A stretch of 64,000 nt of DNA, taken from the NCBI GenBank assembly GCA_016709845.1, contig JADJMA010000023.1, positions 1-64,000 on the forward strand. Reading direction: 5' to 3'. Source of the DNA: Flammeovirgaceae bacterium. Lineage in GTDB: Bacteria > Bacteroidota > Bacteroidia > Cytophagales > Cyclobacteriaceae. This document shows positions 17,630 through 29,674 of the stretch, piece after piece. Below the pieces are notes generated by a model that had not been told where the DNA came from, did no database searches, and saw only the letters and a program-made list of their open reading frames with translations. Both the position numbers and the translations under genes were made by a program. Position 1 is the first letter of the stretch, and each line of letters begins with the position of its first letter.

Positions 17630-20600
17630 ATGCGTACGAGGATTGCAAGTTGGGGATTATTAACACTTTTTCTTTGTGCAGGTATACTTTCTTGGGCGGG
17701 GCCGCCAAAGATAAAATTCATCGAGAATAAATGTCAGTGGGCAGAGAGCATTCATTTTGCTGCGAAAATTCCTGGCGGTTCCATGCAAGTAAAGCGTGGT
17801 GGATTTGCCTATACGTTCATTGATCAGGATCGCTTAACCGAACTTCATGAGCGAGGGTCACACGAATTCTGAAATATCAAAAATGATTTGGATCTAAAAA
17901 TTCAGGGCCATCAGGTAAGTGTAAATTTTATCGGCTCGAATAAAAGTGCTTCTCCGGTTCCCTTCGGTAAGCAATCTGAATATTATAATTATTTTCTGGG
18001 CATAGATTCTTCTCATTGGAGTTCAAACGTAGGCGCGTATGAAGGCGTAGTTTATGCAAACTTTTATGCCGGCATTGATCTGAAAGTTTATTCCCAAGGC
18101 AGCCATGTTAAATATGATTTTAATATAACAGCCGGTGTTGATCCTTCCCAAATTCAATTTGCGTATAGTGGGGCCGATCTCATCAATTTGAAAGCGGGTG
18201 ATCTGATTATCAATGCTTCGAAATTTTCTTTTACTGAAAAGAAACCCATTGCTTATCAGATTATAAATGGCGAAAAGATTTTTGTTGAATGCGAATATAT
18301 TCTAAGAGAAGATCAGGTGCGTTTTAATTTTCCAAAATCCTACGATACTTGTTATCCACTCGTTATCGATCCGCTTTTAATATTCTCCACGTATTCAGGT
18401 TCTACGGCCGACAATTGGGGAAGTACGGCCACACCGGGTGAACACGGAACCTTGTATTCTTCGGGAGTTACCAATCATCATTTGAATGGAAGTTTTCCAG
18501 CCACGGCGGAGCTTTCAGGTTACGTACGGAGGCGCGTATGATGTGGCGATTTTGAAATATGATTCCACAGGCAGTCAGTTGTTGTATGCTTCATATCTGG
18601 GTGGTAGCAATAATGAATCGCCACACAGTTTAGTGATGAATTCGAAAAATGAATTACTGATACTGGGTACTACAAGTTCATTTGATTTTCCGACTACGAC
18701 TGGTGCTATCGACAATTCATTTAATGGAGGCATTCCCGAGGCAAATGTTATTCCTTACTTCAATGGATCGGATCTCTTTCTTGTTAAGATCAACGCGAAT
18801 GGCAGTCAGCTTCTTGCAAGTACGTATTTAGGAGGTTCGGCTAACGATGGATTAAATCCTCAGGTAAGTCCGTTGGTTGCTAACTATGGTGACGAACTGC
18901 GTGGAGATTTGATTACCGATCCTCAAGACAATATTTATATCAGTACAGTAACATCATCGCCCGATTTTCCGGTAAGTAATAGTTTTGGTTTGACCTATAA
19001 GGGTGGAATTACCGATGCTTTGGTCCTTAACATTAACGAGAACTTAACTCAGATTATCTGGGCTGGTTTTTTGGGTGGCAATGCTGCGGATGCATCGCAT
19101 ACCATTAAAACAGATGCTGCCGGCAACTTGTTAGTGGCCGGTGGAACTGCCAGTTTTGACTTTCCAACTACAGCGGGTGCTTATCAAACTGTTCATGGTG
19201 GCTATGTAGACGGATGGATGTCAAAGATTTTAAGCGATGGCTCTTCGGTACTTGTTTCTACCTTCACTGGTACCGCATCCTTTAACCAGGTTTATTTTAT
19301 TGATCTCGACCTGGATGAAAATGTTTATGTATATGGTCAGACTACGGGAAGCTTTCCAGTAACTCCGGGTGTTTACACAAACGCTAACAGCGGACAATTC
19401 TTACAGAAGTTTAACAAGGACATGAACGCATTGCTTTTCTCAACGGTGTTTGGTGCAGGCCGTGGTATTCCTGATATTTCACCAACAGCCTTCCTCGTAA
19501 ATGATTGCAATAATATCTACATGAGTGGATGGGGCGGACTGATCAATAGTAGTCGCGGATTCTGGAATAGCGGTACCCAAGGTATGCCCGTTACTGCCGA
19601 TGCGATTCAAAAGACAACAGCCGGGTCAGATTTCTATTTCATTGTTCTTACTGATGATGCTTCAGAACTTTTATACGCCACTTTTTTAGGGGGCAATCAA
19701 TCGCCCACGCATGTGGATGGAGGCACCAGTCGATTTGATAAAGGCGGTATTGTCTATCACGCGGTATGTGCAGGCTGTGGCGGTGGGTATGATGATTTTC
19801 CTACTACCCCTAACGCGTGGAGCCGACAAAACCGGAGTCTCAATTGTAACAATGCCGCGTTCAAATTTGATTTGTCATCGCTCAAAGCGCGCATCCAAAC
19901 AAACTCCGTAGCGTTTGATATGCCCGGCCTTTCAAAAATTTGTATGCCCGATCCGATTGTATTTCAGAATAAAAGTACAGGCGGTCAGTTTTATGAATGG
20001 GATTTTGGTGATGGCGGACAATTTTTCAGACAAGACACTGCGTATGTGGTGCACGCGTTTCAGGCTCCCGGTACTTATCGCGTAAAATTATTAGCCGTTG
20101 ATATCGGAACCTGTGTTGGTAAGGATTCAACATACACTAATGTTACCGTTTCGAAACCAATGGGCTTTGCCGGGCCCGATCAGGTAATGTGTTTTGATGC
20201 AGGCGCGCGTTTAGTAGCCGTAGGTGGGGTATCTTATTTATGGGAGAACTGGGATAAAACATTTACATCCACACAAGCTTCGCCTTTAGTAAACCCGACT
20301 GATGATGATGGTTATGTGGTAAAGATCACAGACGTCAATGGATGCCTGACAAAAGATACAGTAAACATTGAGGTAATACCTGGCATTGATTTGAAGTTTA
20401 CTTACAATAAATTTTATGATTGTTTCTCACGGCCTACTTTAAACGTTGAGAACCTGACTGATCCTGCTGAAAACGTATTTTTTGATTTTGGTGATGGCAC
20501 TACATCCGATCTTGATCAGACTAAACATGAGTATTCAACAGATGGCGTATTTAATGTTCGATTGGTGGGAACAAAGGAATCATGCATTTATGAAGAAGTT

Positions 20601-20883
20601 AAGCCCATACCAGTCTTTGAATTAAAAGTTCCGAATGTGATTACGCCCGATGACCATCCAGAGAACAATACCTTTGTTTTGTTGTATGGAGGAAGCAAGT
20701 TATCGGCTTCTTCGCTAAAGGCCAAGGTGGTAATCTATAATCGCTGGGGCGGGAAAAGTTTATGAGAACAACAACTATCAGGATGACTGGGATGGCCACA
20801 CTGTAGATGCCGGGGTTTATTACTATACCATTGACGTAGAAGGGGAGACCTCGTGTAAGGGATGGGTGCAAGTGATCAAGTAA
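17630..20883 (+). CDS. Giant secreted SBBP/PKD protein with gliding-motility C-terminal domain (three frameshifts)
   Basis: About 1080 aa in four pieces (breaks near 17870, 18520 and 20755). An ATG at 17630, 8 bp behind ybbP, opens with a signal peptide (MRTRIASWGLLTLFLCAGIL). An N-terminal domain (ENKCQWAESIHFAAKIPGGS) is followed by many SBBP beta-propeller repeats (ASYLGGSNNE, TSSFDFPTTTGA, ASTYLGGSANDG, TASFDFPTTAGAY), then two PKD domains (FYEWDFGDGGQF and VFFDFGDGTTSD), and the CHU_C gliding-type end (VPNVITPDDHPENNTF ... VVIYNRWG). Restoring the frame at 20755 completes the domain (KVYENNNYQDDWDG, AGVYYYTIDVEG, stop at 20881). It is therefore a predicted T9SS cargo, surface-attached or released. 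Confidence 0.85.
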
Positions 20884-20887
20884 TTTA

Positions 20888-21034
20888 TTTAACCGCAGAG
20901 GCGCTAAGGCGCGAAGGGACTATGCTATTTTTACCATTAAGCACATTAAGAGATGAAGAGATTATCCTCTTAATGTTCTTACTTTCTTAACTATCTTAAT
21001 GTTAAACTTTGCGTCTCCGCGCCTCTGCGGTTTA
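20888..21034. terminator. Large imperfect palindrome between convergent genes
   Basis: AACCGCAGAGGCGC at 20891-20904 pairs with GCGCCTCTGCGGTT at about 21019-21032. The loop holds a second inverted set (CATTAAG / CTTAATG). This AACCGCAGAGGCGC repeat type is a widespread dispersed element. Here it would stop both the giant secreted protein gene (+) and the MBOAT gene (-). Confidence 0.6.
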
Positions 21035-21043
21035 TTTTATTCA

Positions 21044-22529
21044 TCAAAACTGAAAATAAATAAAAGGCTGAACGCCTGCCGATTTGGTTTGGATAATCAA
21101 AAGAATAATCGCTGAAACCACGGCTGCCTTTCCGGTCAACGGAATATTAGTTACCCAAACTTCAGCCTTTCGTTCAGTGCTGGCAGGAATAAAATGGAGT
21201 ATATAGCCAAGTACCATTAGAACCATTACGCTTCGGTATCCATAAATGAAATCAAAAAATACCTGTAGATTGAAATGCCGGTTATTTGATTAAGCATCTG
21301 TTAAGCAACCTCCATGGATGGAGCTCGAAAGAAGATCCAACCCAGACACACGAAATGGAAGGTGAAAAGAATACTGAGCACAGAATTTAACGGCTTGGGT
21401 AGATTTTTTAAAGGAGCCAGCGACAGCGATTTATAAAGTTTGTGAACTGCTAAAGCAACTCCGTGCATTCCACCCCAGAGAATAAATCGAAATGCCGCCC
21501 CATGCCATAATCCACCCAATAGCATGGTAAGCATCAGATTGACATACATTCTTACTTTGCCTTTTCGATTACCTCCCAACGAGATGTAGACGTAGTCGCG
21601 CAACCAGGTAGAGAGTGAAATATGCCAGCGCCTCCAAAACTCAGTAATATTTTTTGCCTGATAGGGGAGTCGAAATTAATGCTGAATTGAAATCCTAATA
21701 ACAAGGCAATTCCAATGGCCATATCCGAATAACCGGAGAAGTCGCAATAGATTTGAAGTGCATAACCATAAACCCCAAAAAGATTTTCAAGGCCTGTATA
21801 TAAGGTTGGGTTTTCAAATATCCGATCGACAAAGTTTAAACCGATGTAGTTGGAGATGATGGCTTTCTTGAACAAGCCCGTACAGATCAGGTAAACGCCT
21901 CGGCCAAACATTTCGCGCGATACGAAGGTGGGCTTATAGAGTTGAGGTAAAAATTCAGAAGCCCGTACAATAGGCCCAGCCACTAATTGCGGAAAGAAGG
22001 AAACAAAGAAGGCGTAATCCAGGATGTTATCTACGGGTTGTAGTTGCTTTCGATAAACATCAAGAGTATAACTAAGCGACTGAAAGGTGAAAAAGGAAAT
22101 ACCAACGGGAAGAAAAATATCAAAAGGCACATAGTCAATACCTGCAGCTGCACTGAAAATCTCATGTAAAAAATTTGTGTATTTAAAATATCCGAGCAGT
22201 CCCAGATTTGCGATCAGACTTAATGAAAGGAGCGTACTTCTCTTCCAGGGTGTGTGCGTTGCGAATATTAAGCGGGCGAGACTAAAGTCAATGACCGTAG
22301 TACTTAAAAGTAACAGAAAGTAAATGCCGCTTGATTTATAATAGAAATAAAGTGAGAAGAGGATGACGAAGATAAATTTAGGCCGATGTGTTTTACTCAG
22401 CAGTATATAGCCTGTTAAGAATACCGGAAAGAGTAGGAGAAAAAAACCGCTGTTAAAAAGCAACGGCTCCTCCGGATTGTATACGAACTGCTCGGCTAGC
22501 TTATGGATGTCGATATCGAACATATTCAT
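21044..22529 (-). CDS. MBOAT-family O-acyltransferase, AlgI-like (several frameshifts)
   Basis: About 480 aa in pieces: 21552-22529, 21301-21603 and 21044-21226. The N-terminal part has many helices and the signature segments (FLPVGISFFTFQSLSYTLDV, FFPQLVAGPIVR, YALQIYCDFSGYSDMAIG). The middle gives DYVYISLGGNRKGKVR, then the active-site His in MLLGGLWHGAAFRFILWG. The C-terminus is GYILHFIPAS and ends QPFIYFQF. The family adds acetyl groups carried across the membrane to extracytoplasmic polysaccharides. The start overlaps the upstream SGNH gene by 29 bp, so it is the last gene of a three-gene acetylation operon. Breaks lie near 21650, 21300 and 21270. Confidence 0.88.
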
Positions 22530-23739
22530 TATAGCCTTTTATCAATGCTTCATACAACAAACTACCCTGTAAGATGTAACCGGCTTTGGTAAAATGGATC
22601 CCATCGGGTTGCATCAGGTTATTTTTCTTCCAGTGATCGGCCGAATGTTTACCACCACCACTCGTGTAAAGATCCCAGTATGCAAGTCCATGCTGATCGG
22701 CATATTCGATGATTTTATTTCTGATTACTTCCACTCCGGGATTTCTGCGGGTTTTCTTTTTATAGAAATCGAGGGGCGTGGTAAGCAGAAAGAGCGCGTT
22801 CGGATTATTGCTCTTTAATTGGTTTACAAACGTATCAAGTTGCGATTGAAATTTTGGATCAATATAAGGATGATCAATAGCTTCGTTGGTTCCCAATGAA
22901 ATAATAATGAGATCTGGTGTAAGTTCATGCGTTTGTTCGACAAAGTCAGTAGCTTCTACATAGTGTTTTACTTTAGCTCCGTTGCCACCCGTAGCGTGGT
23001 AGAGTACCCGGGCTTTCCATTTTCTAACGAAAGACCAAATAGAGTGAATTGATTTTGTGAAGGTGTTGACTGCAGGGTTTGAAATTCAATTTGGTTCACA
23101 CTAATGGGAAGTAAAATTCGCGAAGTGTTTTTGGTTTCAAACGTATAAGGTCCCACATAAGCCAGGTATTGGCCTATCGAATCTTTAACAACCAGATTGT
23201 AGCTGCTAAAATCTTTCTGAAAGAAGAAGGTCACTTTATTAAAGGAGTTATTTAAACTATCCAGTGATTTCGTTTGTAATAGGAGGGAGGCTTTGAGGCG
23301 ACTTTGTTTGTAGCGTCATGGCGCCAATGCCAATGGGCAGAGATTGATTGGTATATATTATTCGTTTTGATTCCCACTCGGCCGAGGAAGAGGAGTAGAT
23401 AGTTTGTGGTTCGTTGGTGCGGGCCACCCGGCCCGGAAACACAAGACCTCTGCCGGCATTTCCAAATTCATGCTGCAGGAGTGCCCGGATGGCCTGAGTT
23501 AAATAGTCGGCCTGAATGTGCGAGTCTCCAATATGTAAAATACTGACCGTGGTTTCCTGTTTTTCTCTTAAGGTGTACAGCTTATCATAGAAGGGAACCA
23601 AGGCTACTGAGTTGCTAATCGTATTAGAATCCGAATGGATAAAATCGTAGGATGGTGTAATCTGAAAGGCAATGGTATCCTGAGCGATCAACGCAGAGTT
23701 TAAAAACAGCAGTTGCCAAAAGATCAAATACCTACTCAT
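22501..23739 (-). CDS. Secreted SGNH/GDSL hydrolase of the acetylation cassette (frameshifted)
   Basis: About 410 aa in three pieces (23257-23739, 22968-23234, 22501-22896). A signal peptide (MSRYLIFWQLLFLNSALIAQ) starts it; two earlier in-frame Met codons overlap the gene upstream more. Block I is VSILHIGDSHIQADYLTQAI; after a long middle domain, LIIISLGTNEA is block III and QPDGIHFTKAGY is block V (Asp, His). Restoring the frame near 23010 gives GVLYHATGGNGAKVKHYVEA between the parts. The IGDSHIQ version of block I marks the extracytoplasmic SGNH proteins of wall or exopolysaccharide acetylation, where they pass acetyl groups from the MBOAT protein to the sugar. It overlaps both neighbours. 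Confidence 0.84.
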
Positions 23740-25108
23740 AGCGATTCTCTTCATAAAGCAATGCATTCGCTAATTTTATTGCCAGTTTACGACCACCGCG
23801 TATGTTCAGGTGCGTATAATCTTTAGCAGCCAGCGGTGGTTTTGCTGAAGTAAATTTAACGATACTATTTTCACCACCCATAGCGCTATATAAATCCCAA
23901 AAGACAATTTTTGTCTGGCGGGCGATTTCGCGTTGCGTATCTCGCATGCGCGGAATTGCCGGAAGTGTTTTGATTTCCCCATCCACGTTTCCACCCCGAT
24001 CGCTAATGCCAATCAATACAATACTTGCCTTGGGAAAAATTTCTTTTAGACGATTAACTACTTTAATCATTCTACTCTGATAGGCGTGGTAGTTCATCGA
24101 ATCATTTTCGGTTACCAGATTTAAGCCATATTGAAGTAAGATTAATTTATAATCCTGATATTGATTAAACTGCTGTAGAAGTTGCTCTGAAATGGAATAT
24201 AAACCCATACCCGAATTGCCACGCATGGAAAAATTATCAACGTAAACCCCGGGCCCATTTTCAAAACTAACGCCATATACCAGCAAACTATCTGGATTTA
24301 AAAACCTAAACTGAACTGATTTAATGACAGGTTCTTTAATAACAGTTTGCTGAAGATTTTCAGATTGAATGAGATCGGAGTTTTCTAGAGTCGTATCGTT
24401 TAATGTTAATGCAAGCGAAGACGCTTTTCTGTTTATGTAAAACAGACGAATGATTTCGAATTTATTAGTCAACTGCTTACGACCAGGTTTGTATTCCAAT
24501 TCATTTTGTTCGAGGGGCACAAAAGAGTGTCCGGAAATACCCAGCGGAGCATTCGGATTTTGTTTTCCTACCATCGAGTAGGTCTCCCAGTTTGAAAAGG
24601 AGTGTTGGATGGTGGTTCGGAACTGCGTTACCTCAGAAGTAATAGGAACAAACCCAACACCGCGGCCTCCATAAAGATTTTGTAATGTATCGCGAAAGCT
24701 ACCGCAAAGCACATCGCCCTCTATAAAGGAATCCCCAAAGAAGGCAATACGAACCGGCTCTCTTTTTACTTTTTTCATAGCCTGAAAGAATTTCTTTAAC
24801 ACATCTTTGTCGTTGCTGAAATCTTCGAGACATGTTATGCCCGGAGGGCAAGGATCCGATTTTGAATGCGCTAAGACTTTTGACAGGGGAGCTGGTTCTA
24901 CTACAACGGTATCGGGCAATGAATCTTGCGCTAAGATTGCCAGCGTTGAATCGGAGTCGATTTTATTTCTTTGGACGTTAGAAAGTAGATTTATTTTTTT
25001 GAACGTAAAAAATTCTCCGTTACCGGGGGGGAGGAGTGAGGTCGCCAATAAGGCGGCAATGATCAGCAGAAGCAACCAAAGCGATTGAGTTAACTGGTTC
25101 TTTTGCAT
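23732..25108 (-). CDS. Membrane-anchored SGNH/GDSL hydrolase of the acetylation cassette
   Basis: 458 aa, intact. An N-terminal helix (LWLLLLIIAALLATSLLPP) anchors it. Block I is IAFFGDSFIEGDVL (Ser), a carbohydrate-binding-like middle follows, and block V is KDYTHLNIRGGRKLA (Asp-x-x-His). It overlaps the next gene (22501-23739) by 8 bp. The order, SGNH-SGNH-MBOAT on one strand with overlaps, parallels AlgJ/AlgX/AlgI and points to acetylation of a surface polysaccharide. It is the first gene of the operon, starting in a 127-bp gap. Confidence 0.86.
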   Translation of the reverse strand: MQKNQLTQSLWLLLLIIAALLATSLLPPGNGEFFTFKKINLLSNVQRNKIDSDSTLAILAQDSLPDTVVVEPAPLSKVLAHSKSDPCPPGITCLEDFSNDKDVLKKFFQAMKKVKREPVRIAFFGDSFIEGDVLCGSFRDTLQNLYGGRGVGFVPITSEVTQFRTTIQHSFSNWETYSMVGKQNPNAPLGISGHSFVPLEQNELEYKPGRKQLTNKFEIIRLFYINRKASSLALTLNDTTLENSDLIQSENLQQTVIKEPVIKSVQFRFLNPDSLLVYGVSFENGPGVYVDNFSMRGNSGMGLYSISEQLLQQFNQYQDYKLILLQYGLNLVTENDSMNYHAYQSRMIKVVNRLKEIFPKASIVLIGISDRGGNVDGEIKTLPAIPRMRDTQREIARQTKIVFWDLYSAMGGENSIVKFTSAKPPLAAKDYTHLNIRGGRKLAIKLANALLYEENRYE

Positions 25109-25235
25109 GCGTTTTTTTTGACTCTCAAGTATAGGTATGTTAATCGGGATTTGAAAGCTGAATTAATCCGTAGGGAAACTTGCGCCCAATGGTTACTTTG
25201 TTGTATGTTGTTTTTAAATATTCTCTTAAGTTTTT

Positions 25236-27007
25236 CTAGTTTTCGTTTTTATACTCCTCAATTTTCAAATCAATATTAGTTAGTTTTAACTCATGCAATA
25301 ACATTGCTTTTAAAAGAATGTTTTTTCCTAATACATTCTGACCAATTTTATTTCCGCTTATTTCCACATTTTTACAAGCTTCTAAAAGAAAATTATATTT
25401 TTGGGAGTGCCATGGTTCATAATCGAAACTACGTGTTATCGTATTATTTTTAAAACTTAAACCATCTACTGATTTTGCATAAAGAATTGGATAATCTGAA
25501 GGGTTAAAACTGTTGTTTTCAATTTTTATATTTTTATGGTACGGATTGATAGAATCCGCATTTGGGATTTCCGGATAGATACTTATAACGGCATTACAAA
25601 ATTGATAGGACGAAGAGTTACAGGGCGATCTAAACTCATTATTTTTAATGGTAATATTTTTTACCGCACCACTTTCGTACCAATAGTTCGCATCTCCGGC
25701 AATAAGAATTGCAGAGCCGCTTGTCTCAAAAATATTATTTTCAATTACTACTTTACCGGATGTCGAGATTAAATAACCCCTTGCTCTGTTACTACCGACA
25801 AAACAATTGCTAATAGTGACATTTGGTGTCCAACTTATATTTTCAAGAGAGTATGCATCGGATAAAAATTTGGAATTTTATCCTTAAATACCAAGGTGAA
25901 ATTATTAGCATCTGTTTGAGAAAACACTTGAACAATACCGTAACCGGTGGTAAGCATAGTTTTCTTATCAATAAATCCAATAGAATCACAAGGATTGCCC
26001 AAATTAAACCTGCGCTCATATCATGGGCATAACTGCATTTAGCATGGCGTCATTTACTCTCTGGACTACAGGTACATACGTGCCGTGGATATTAATAGGA
26101 TCATCCATCAAACCTTGGGCATCGCAATCATCAACAATTATTTCTCCTTTACAGCCCATAAAATGTAAACCGTCATCATGTCCGCTTAAATATCTGTTTT
26201 TGTTTGGGTTAGGTATCATGTTAACCTTTCGCATTTCAATATTTTCACAGTACTGTGATAGGATTCCTAAACCTGATGTGTGATAAACATTGATGTTTTC
26301 CAGCTTAATATTTTACTGTGAAACAAAAATATACCGGCATGATCCCTTGTGCTATGTCGCATGATCCAATAATTTCCTACCGGAGGGGTTTTTGTGAAAG
26401 TTCCTTCCATTAATACTTGTCCCGGTTTTCCTTCGCTATATTTTACGTTTTTCAAATCACCATTAACTGTTCCGTGATCACCCGTAAACGCTGGGATAAT
26501 ATGTTCTTTATTGAATTCAATCAACATGGACCCTCCTGAGAGTTTCCATTCGGCTTCCCAGTCATCGGCTGCAAATGTTATCCCTTTTTCATGAACCAAA
26601 TACGGAAACTGCATCGTGTCAATCTTAATAAGAATGTGGGTTGAATCCGATTCGATAACTTCAGATTCGGCAGTAAGAGGTTGATCCCAATCAATATTTA
26701 CATTTTCAATCTTGATATTTTCAGAATTATCCAATGTAAAAGGTTGTATATGACCATGATAAATAAAATCAGAACCCTGCGCATCTATAGTAATATTCTT
26801 TTTTCTTTCAAGAAGAATAGCCAGTCTTTTTGGATTTACATCGTAGGTATTAGTTTCAAAATAGGTCTTGAAATAACTTGAATCAGGATAAAAGTCATAC
26901 CTGCCTTTTGGAAAAACGATCGTTGCAGGCTCATCATTCAAATTCTCTATAAGCTTATTAATTTTGAAGTAATGCTTTGCTTGGTATTGGGAGTGAATTT
27001 GATTCAT
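25236..27007 (-). CDS. GH110-like alpha-1,3-galactosidase, right-handed beta-helix (frameshifted)
   Basis: About 590 aa across several frames. The first part (26267-27007) has IDAQGSDFIYHGHIQPF and NIKIENVNIDWDQPL beta-helix rungs and RDHAGIFLFHSKI. The second (26016-26234) has NRYLSGHDDGLHFMGCKG and GLMDDPINIHGTYVPV, the most conserved segments of GH110 including the conserved Asp pairs. Reading on past 26016 with frame changes gives NCFVGSNRARGYLISTSGKV, ILIAGDANYWYESGAVKNIT, NAVISIYPEIPNAD, PILYAKSVDGLSFKNN and a stop at 25236, all typical of the family. GH110 enzymes remove alpha-1,3-linked galactose from glycans. No signal peptide is seen at the present start (MNQIHSQYQAKHY), so the real N-terminus may be lost to a further break. 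Confidence 0.8.
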
Positions 27008-27254
27008 TCTATTTTTTTGACTTATGATTAAAACTGTTGACTTTCTTAGGTTACATCCAACGCTTAGCTATAAGACGTTGCCGGATTTTGAGAAGCCTCA
27101 CGGTTTTGTTGCCAAACGTAATTTGAAGATAATACTTTACCTACACTAAACTCGATATTGAATTATAGCTTTGTTGTGTGTATTGCCCGCCATACTCCCG
27201 CACTGAGCACTCTTGCACAAACTTCGGGTGCGTGTCAGCAAGTGTGCGGTTGGG

Positions 27255-29655
27255 TTACTCATAGCGTAGTGAATCTACCGGATTAGCGCGAGCTGCTTTG
27301 ATGGACTGATATCCGACCGTAACCCAGGCAATAGCAATGGCAGATACACCAGCAACCACAAAAATAAATGGATTGATTTCCACACGATAGGCGAATCCAC
27401 TCAACCACTGAGATGACACCCACCAACCAATCGCGGCCGCAGGTACAAAGGCGATGAACACCAACACGATAAATTCTTTCGTCAAAGTCATTGAAATCGA
27501 ACCCACTGATGCACCCATCACTTTGCGTATGCCGATTTCTTTGGTGCGCTGTTCAGCAGTGAATGCGGCAAGAGCGAACAAGCCAAGGCAGGCAATGAAA
27601 ATGGCCAGGCCAGAGAAAACACTTAACACTTGCCCCATTCTCTCTTCTGAACGAAGAAGTTTGTCAAAATTTTCATCCATAAAAGTATATTCAAATGGTT
27701 CGAGTTGCCGTATTGTTTCCAAAGTTTTGATGCGTTGTCAATCACTGTTTTGGCATTGCCCTCATAGCGTACCATCAAGTTGCCCAAAGAAATAGGATAT
27801 GGAAAAATAGCCAACGGCCTTACTTTGTCTCGGTAGCTTTCAAAATTAAAATCTTTCATAATACCGATAACATGGGCTGGTACAAAGGAACCATTTGGAC
27901 TGTGCAGAATCTCTTGCCCTTCTGTTTTATAAAACCCAAATTCCTTTGCAGCTGCTTCGTTGATCACCACTGCAGTAGAATCGCTGGGAAAGTCTTTTGA
28001 AAAATAACGGCCATCTTTCATCTCAATCTTCAACACATCTTGAAAGTCAACATCAGCCCAATAAACTCCGACAAAATGATCTCCTCCAGATCTACCATAG
28101 CGCATCACCCCAGGGCTGTAAACTCCTGGAAAGTTGTTAACGGTAGAACTGACTTTTGAGATTCCGGCTTGCTGAACAAGTGCATTGCGAAAGGCTTCCC
28201 CATTGTTGCCAAGCCGATGCCCAGTTTCAATCACCAACACATTTTTCTTGTCCATGCCCATTTGCTGTTGTTGCATGAAATTGATTTGAGTATAAACAAC
28301 TGAAGTGATAATGATGAGGAAAATAGAAATGCTAAATTGAAGCACCACCAATGTGCTGCGGATGCCTTTGCTCTTAACCCCTGCACTGACTTTCCCCTTC
28401 AAAACTTCAACCGCACTAAACGAGGTAAGATAGAAGGCCGGATAACTTCCTGCCGACAAACCAACCATTAACAACAACAGCCCAACTACCAAAATGAATT
28501 TAACATCCAGTAAATTAATCATGGACAATTCTTTCCCCGACAGCATATTGAAAGCGGGCAGCAAAGGTAGCACCACGGCCAAGGAAAAAGCTACCAAACT
28601 GTATAGCATAGACTCGGCAAGAAATTGCCAAATCATCTGGCTACGAAGTGAGCCAAACGTTTTGCGCAAGCCAACTTTGCACGACCAGCAGATTGCGCGG
28701 TGGACAAGTTCATGAAATTGATGCAGGCGATAACTACGATAAAAATACCTATGCCTCCAAAGACATACATGTACATCAGGCTTCCACCGGGCTCTATATC
28801 AACCTGCGAAGTTGACCTCAAATGGATGTCAGTGATTTTTGTTGTATAGTAACTATAAACTCCACCTATTTTGCGAGCTTGATCCAAGCTGCTGCCCAAA
28901 AAATTGCTGCACTTCAGGAGCCACATATTTAGTCACTATGTTTTCAAGTTTTTCTCCACATCAGAAACAGATGTATTCTTTCGCAACAAAAATACGTGAA
29001 CATACCACTGTTAAGCTACGCGTTTGAATTGAAATAACTATCTGGGCCAGCATCCGACAGCAATACGTCAAAACTAAAATGTGAATTGTTTGGGCAATCG
29101 GCAGCAATACCTGTCACTTTATACGGCACCTTGTCTTCACCTTCGCCCATGAGGATTAATTTATCAAGTGGGTTTTCATCACCAAAATATTTGCGTGCTG
29201 TCGTCTCTGTAAGCACCACCGAAAAAGGTTCTTTTAGTGCAGTTTTGGAATTGCCTGAAATAAGTTTGAAAGAGAAGAAATCAAAAAAGTTGCTTTCAGG
29301 AATCAACACTTTATCCTCAGTAAATGCTTTTTCCTGTATCGTAAAATAGGCTTTCCCCAGCGATGAAACCTGAGAGTAGCTTCCACTTCAGGTATCTCTG
29401 CCATCATCGCATCGGCCAAGGGTGGGCAAATGGAGGTACTGCGCACATCCCGTTCGCCCAATTTACTGTGTAGCCCCACTTGGTAAATCCGATTGGCATT
29501 GGCGTGGAAACGATCGTAACCAAATTCATCAATTACATACAAGGCTATGAGCAAACAAGCTGTGATGCCTGCAGTCATCCCCAATATGTTAATGCTCGTA
29601 AAAACTTTCGCTTAAGAATGTTGCGAATGGCGATGGTGAAATAGTTTTTATACAC
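27255..29655 (-). CDS. Second MacB-like FtsX-domain permease (five or more frameshifts)
   Basis: About 795 aa from the GTG at 29655 (YKNYFTIAIRNILKRKF) to a TAA at 27255 (ARANPVDSLRYE). Pieces: 29303-29584, 29016-29309, 28633-28926, 27623-28669, 27255-27722. Seen in order: first helix plus GMTAGITACLLIALYV, MacB-PCD (DEFGYDRFHANANRIYQVG), FtsX block 1 (AQSAGRAKL.. then VGLRKTFGSLRSQ-like), second periplasmic domain (VLVIETGHRLGNNGEAFRN), and FtsX block 2 (QRTKEIGIRKVMGAS). It has the same layout as 1292-3707 and no ATPase gene beside it. The starting GTG has a TAATTTTG box close upstream. Confidence 0.84.
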
Positions 29656-29674
29656 GGTTAATATTTTTTGAGTC

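Noticed and set aside
25536..26283. Several plus-strand frames of 70-85 codons
   Set aside because: All lie opposite the GH110 gene, whose minus-strand frames carry clear family motifs.
27008..27254. Possible gene between GH110 and the second FtsX permease
   Set aside because: No frame gives protein-like sequence in this 247-bp gap; only short imperfect inverted repeats are visible.
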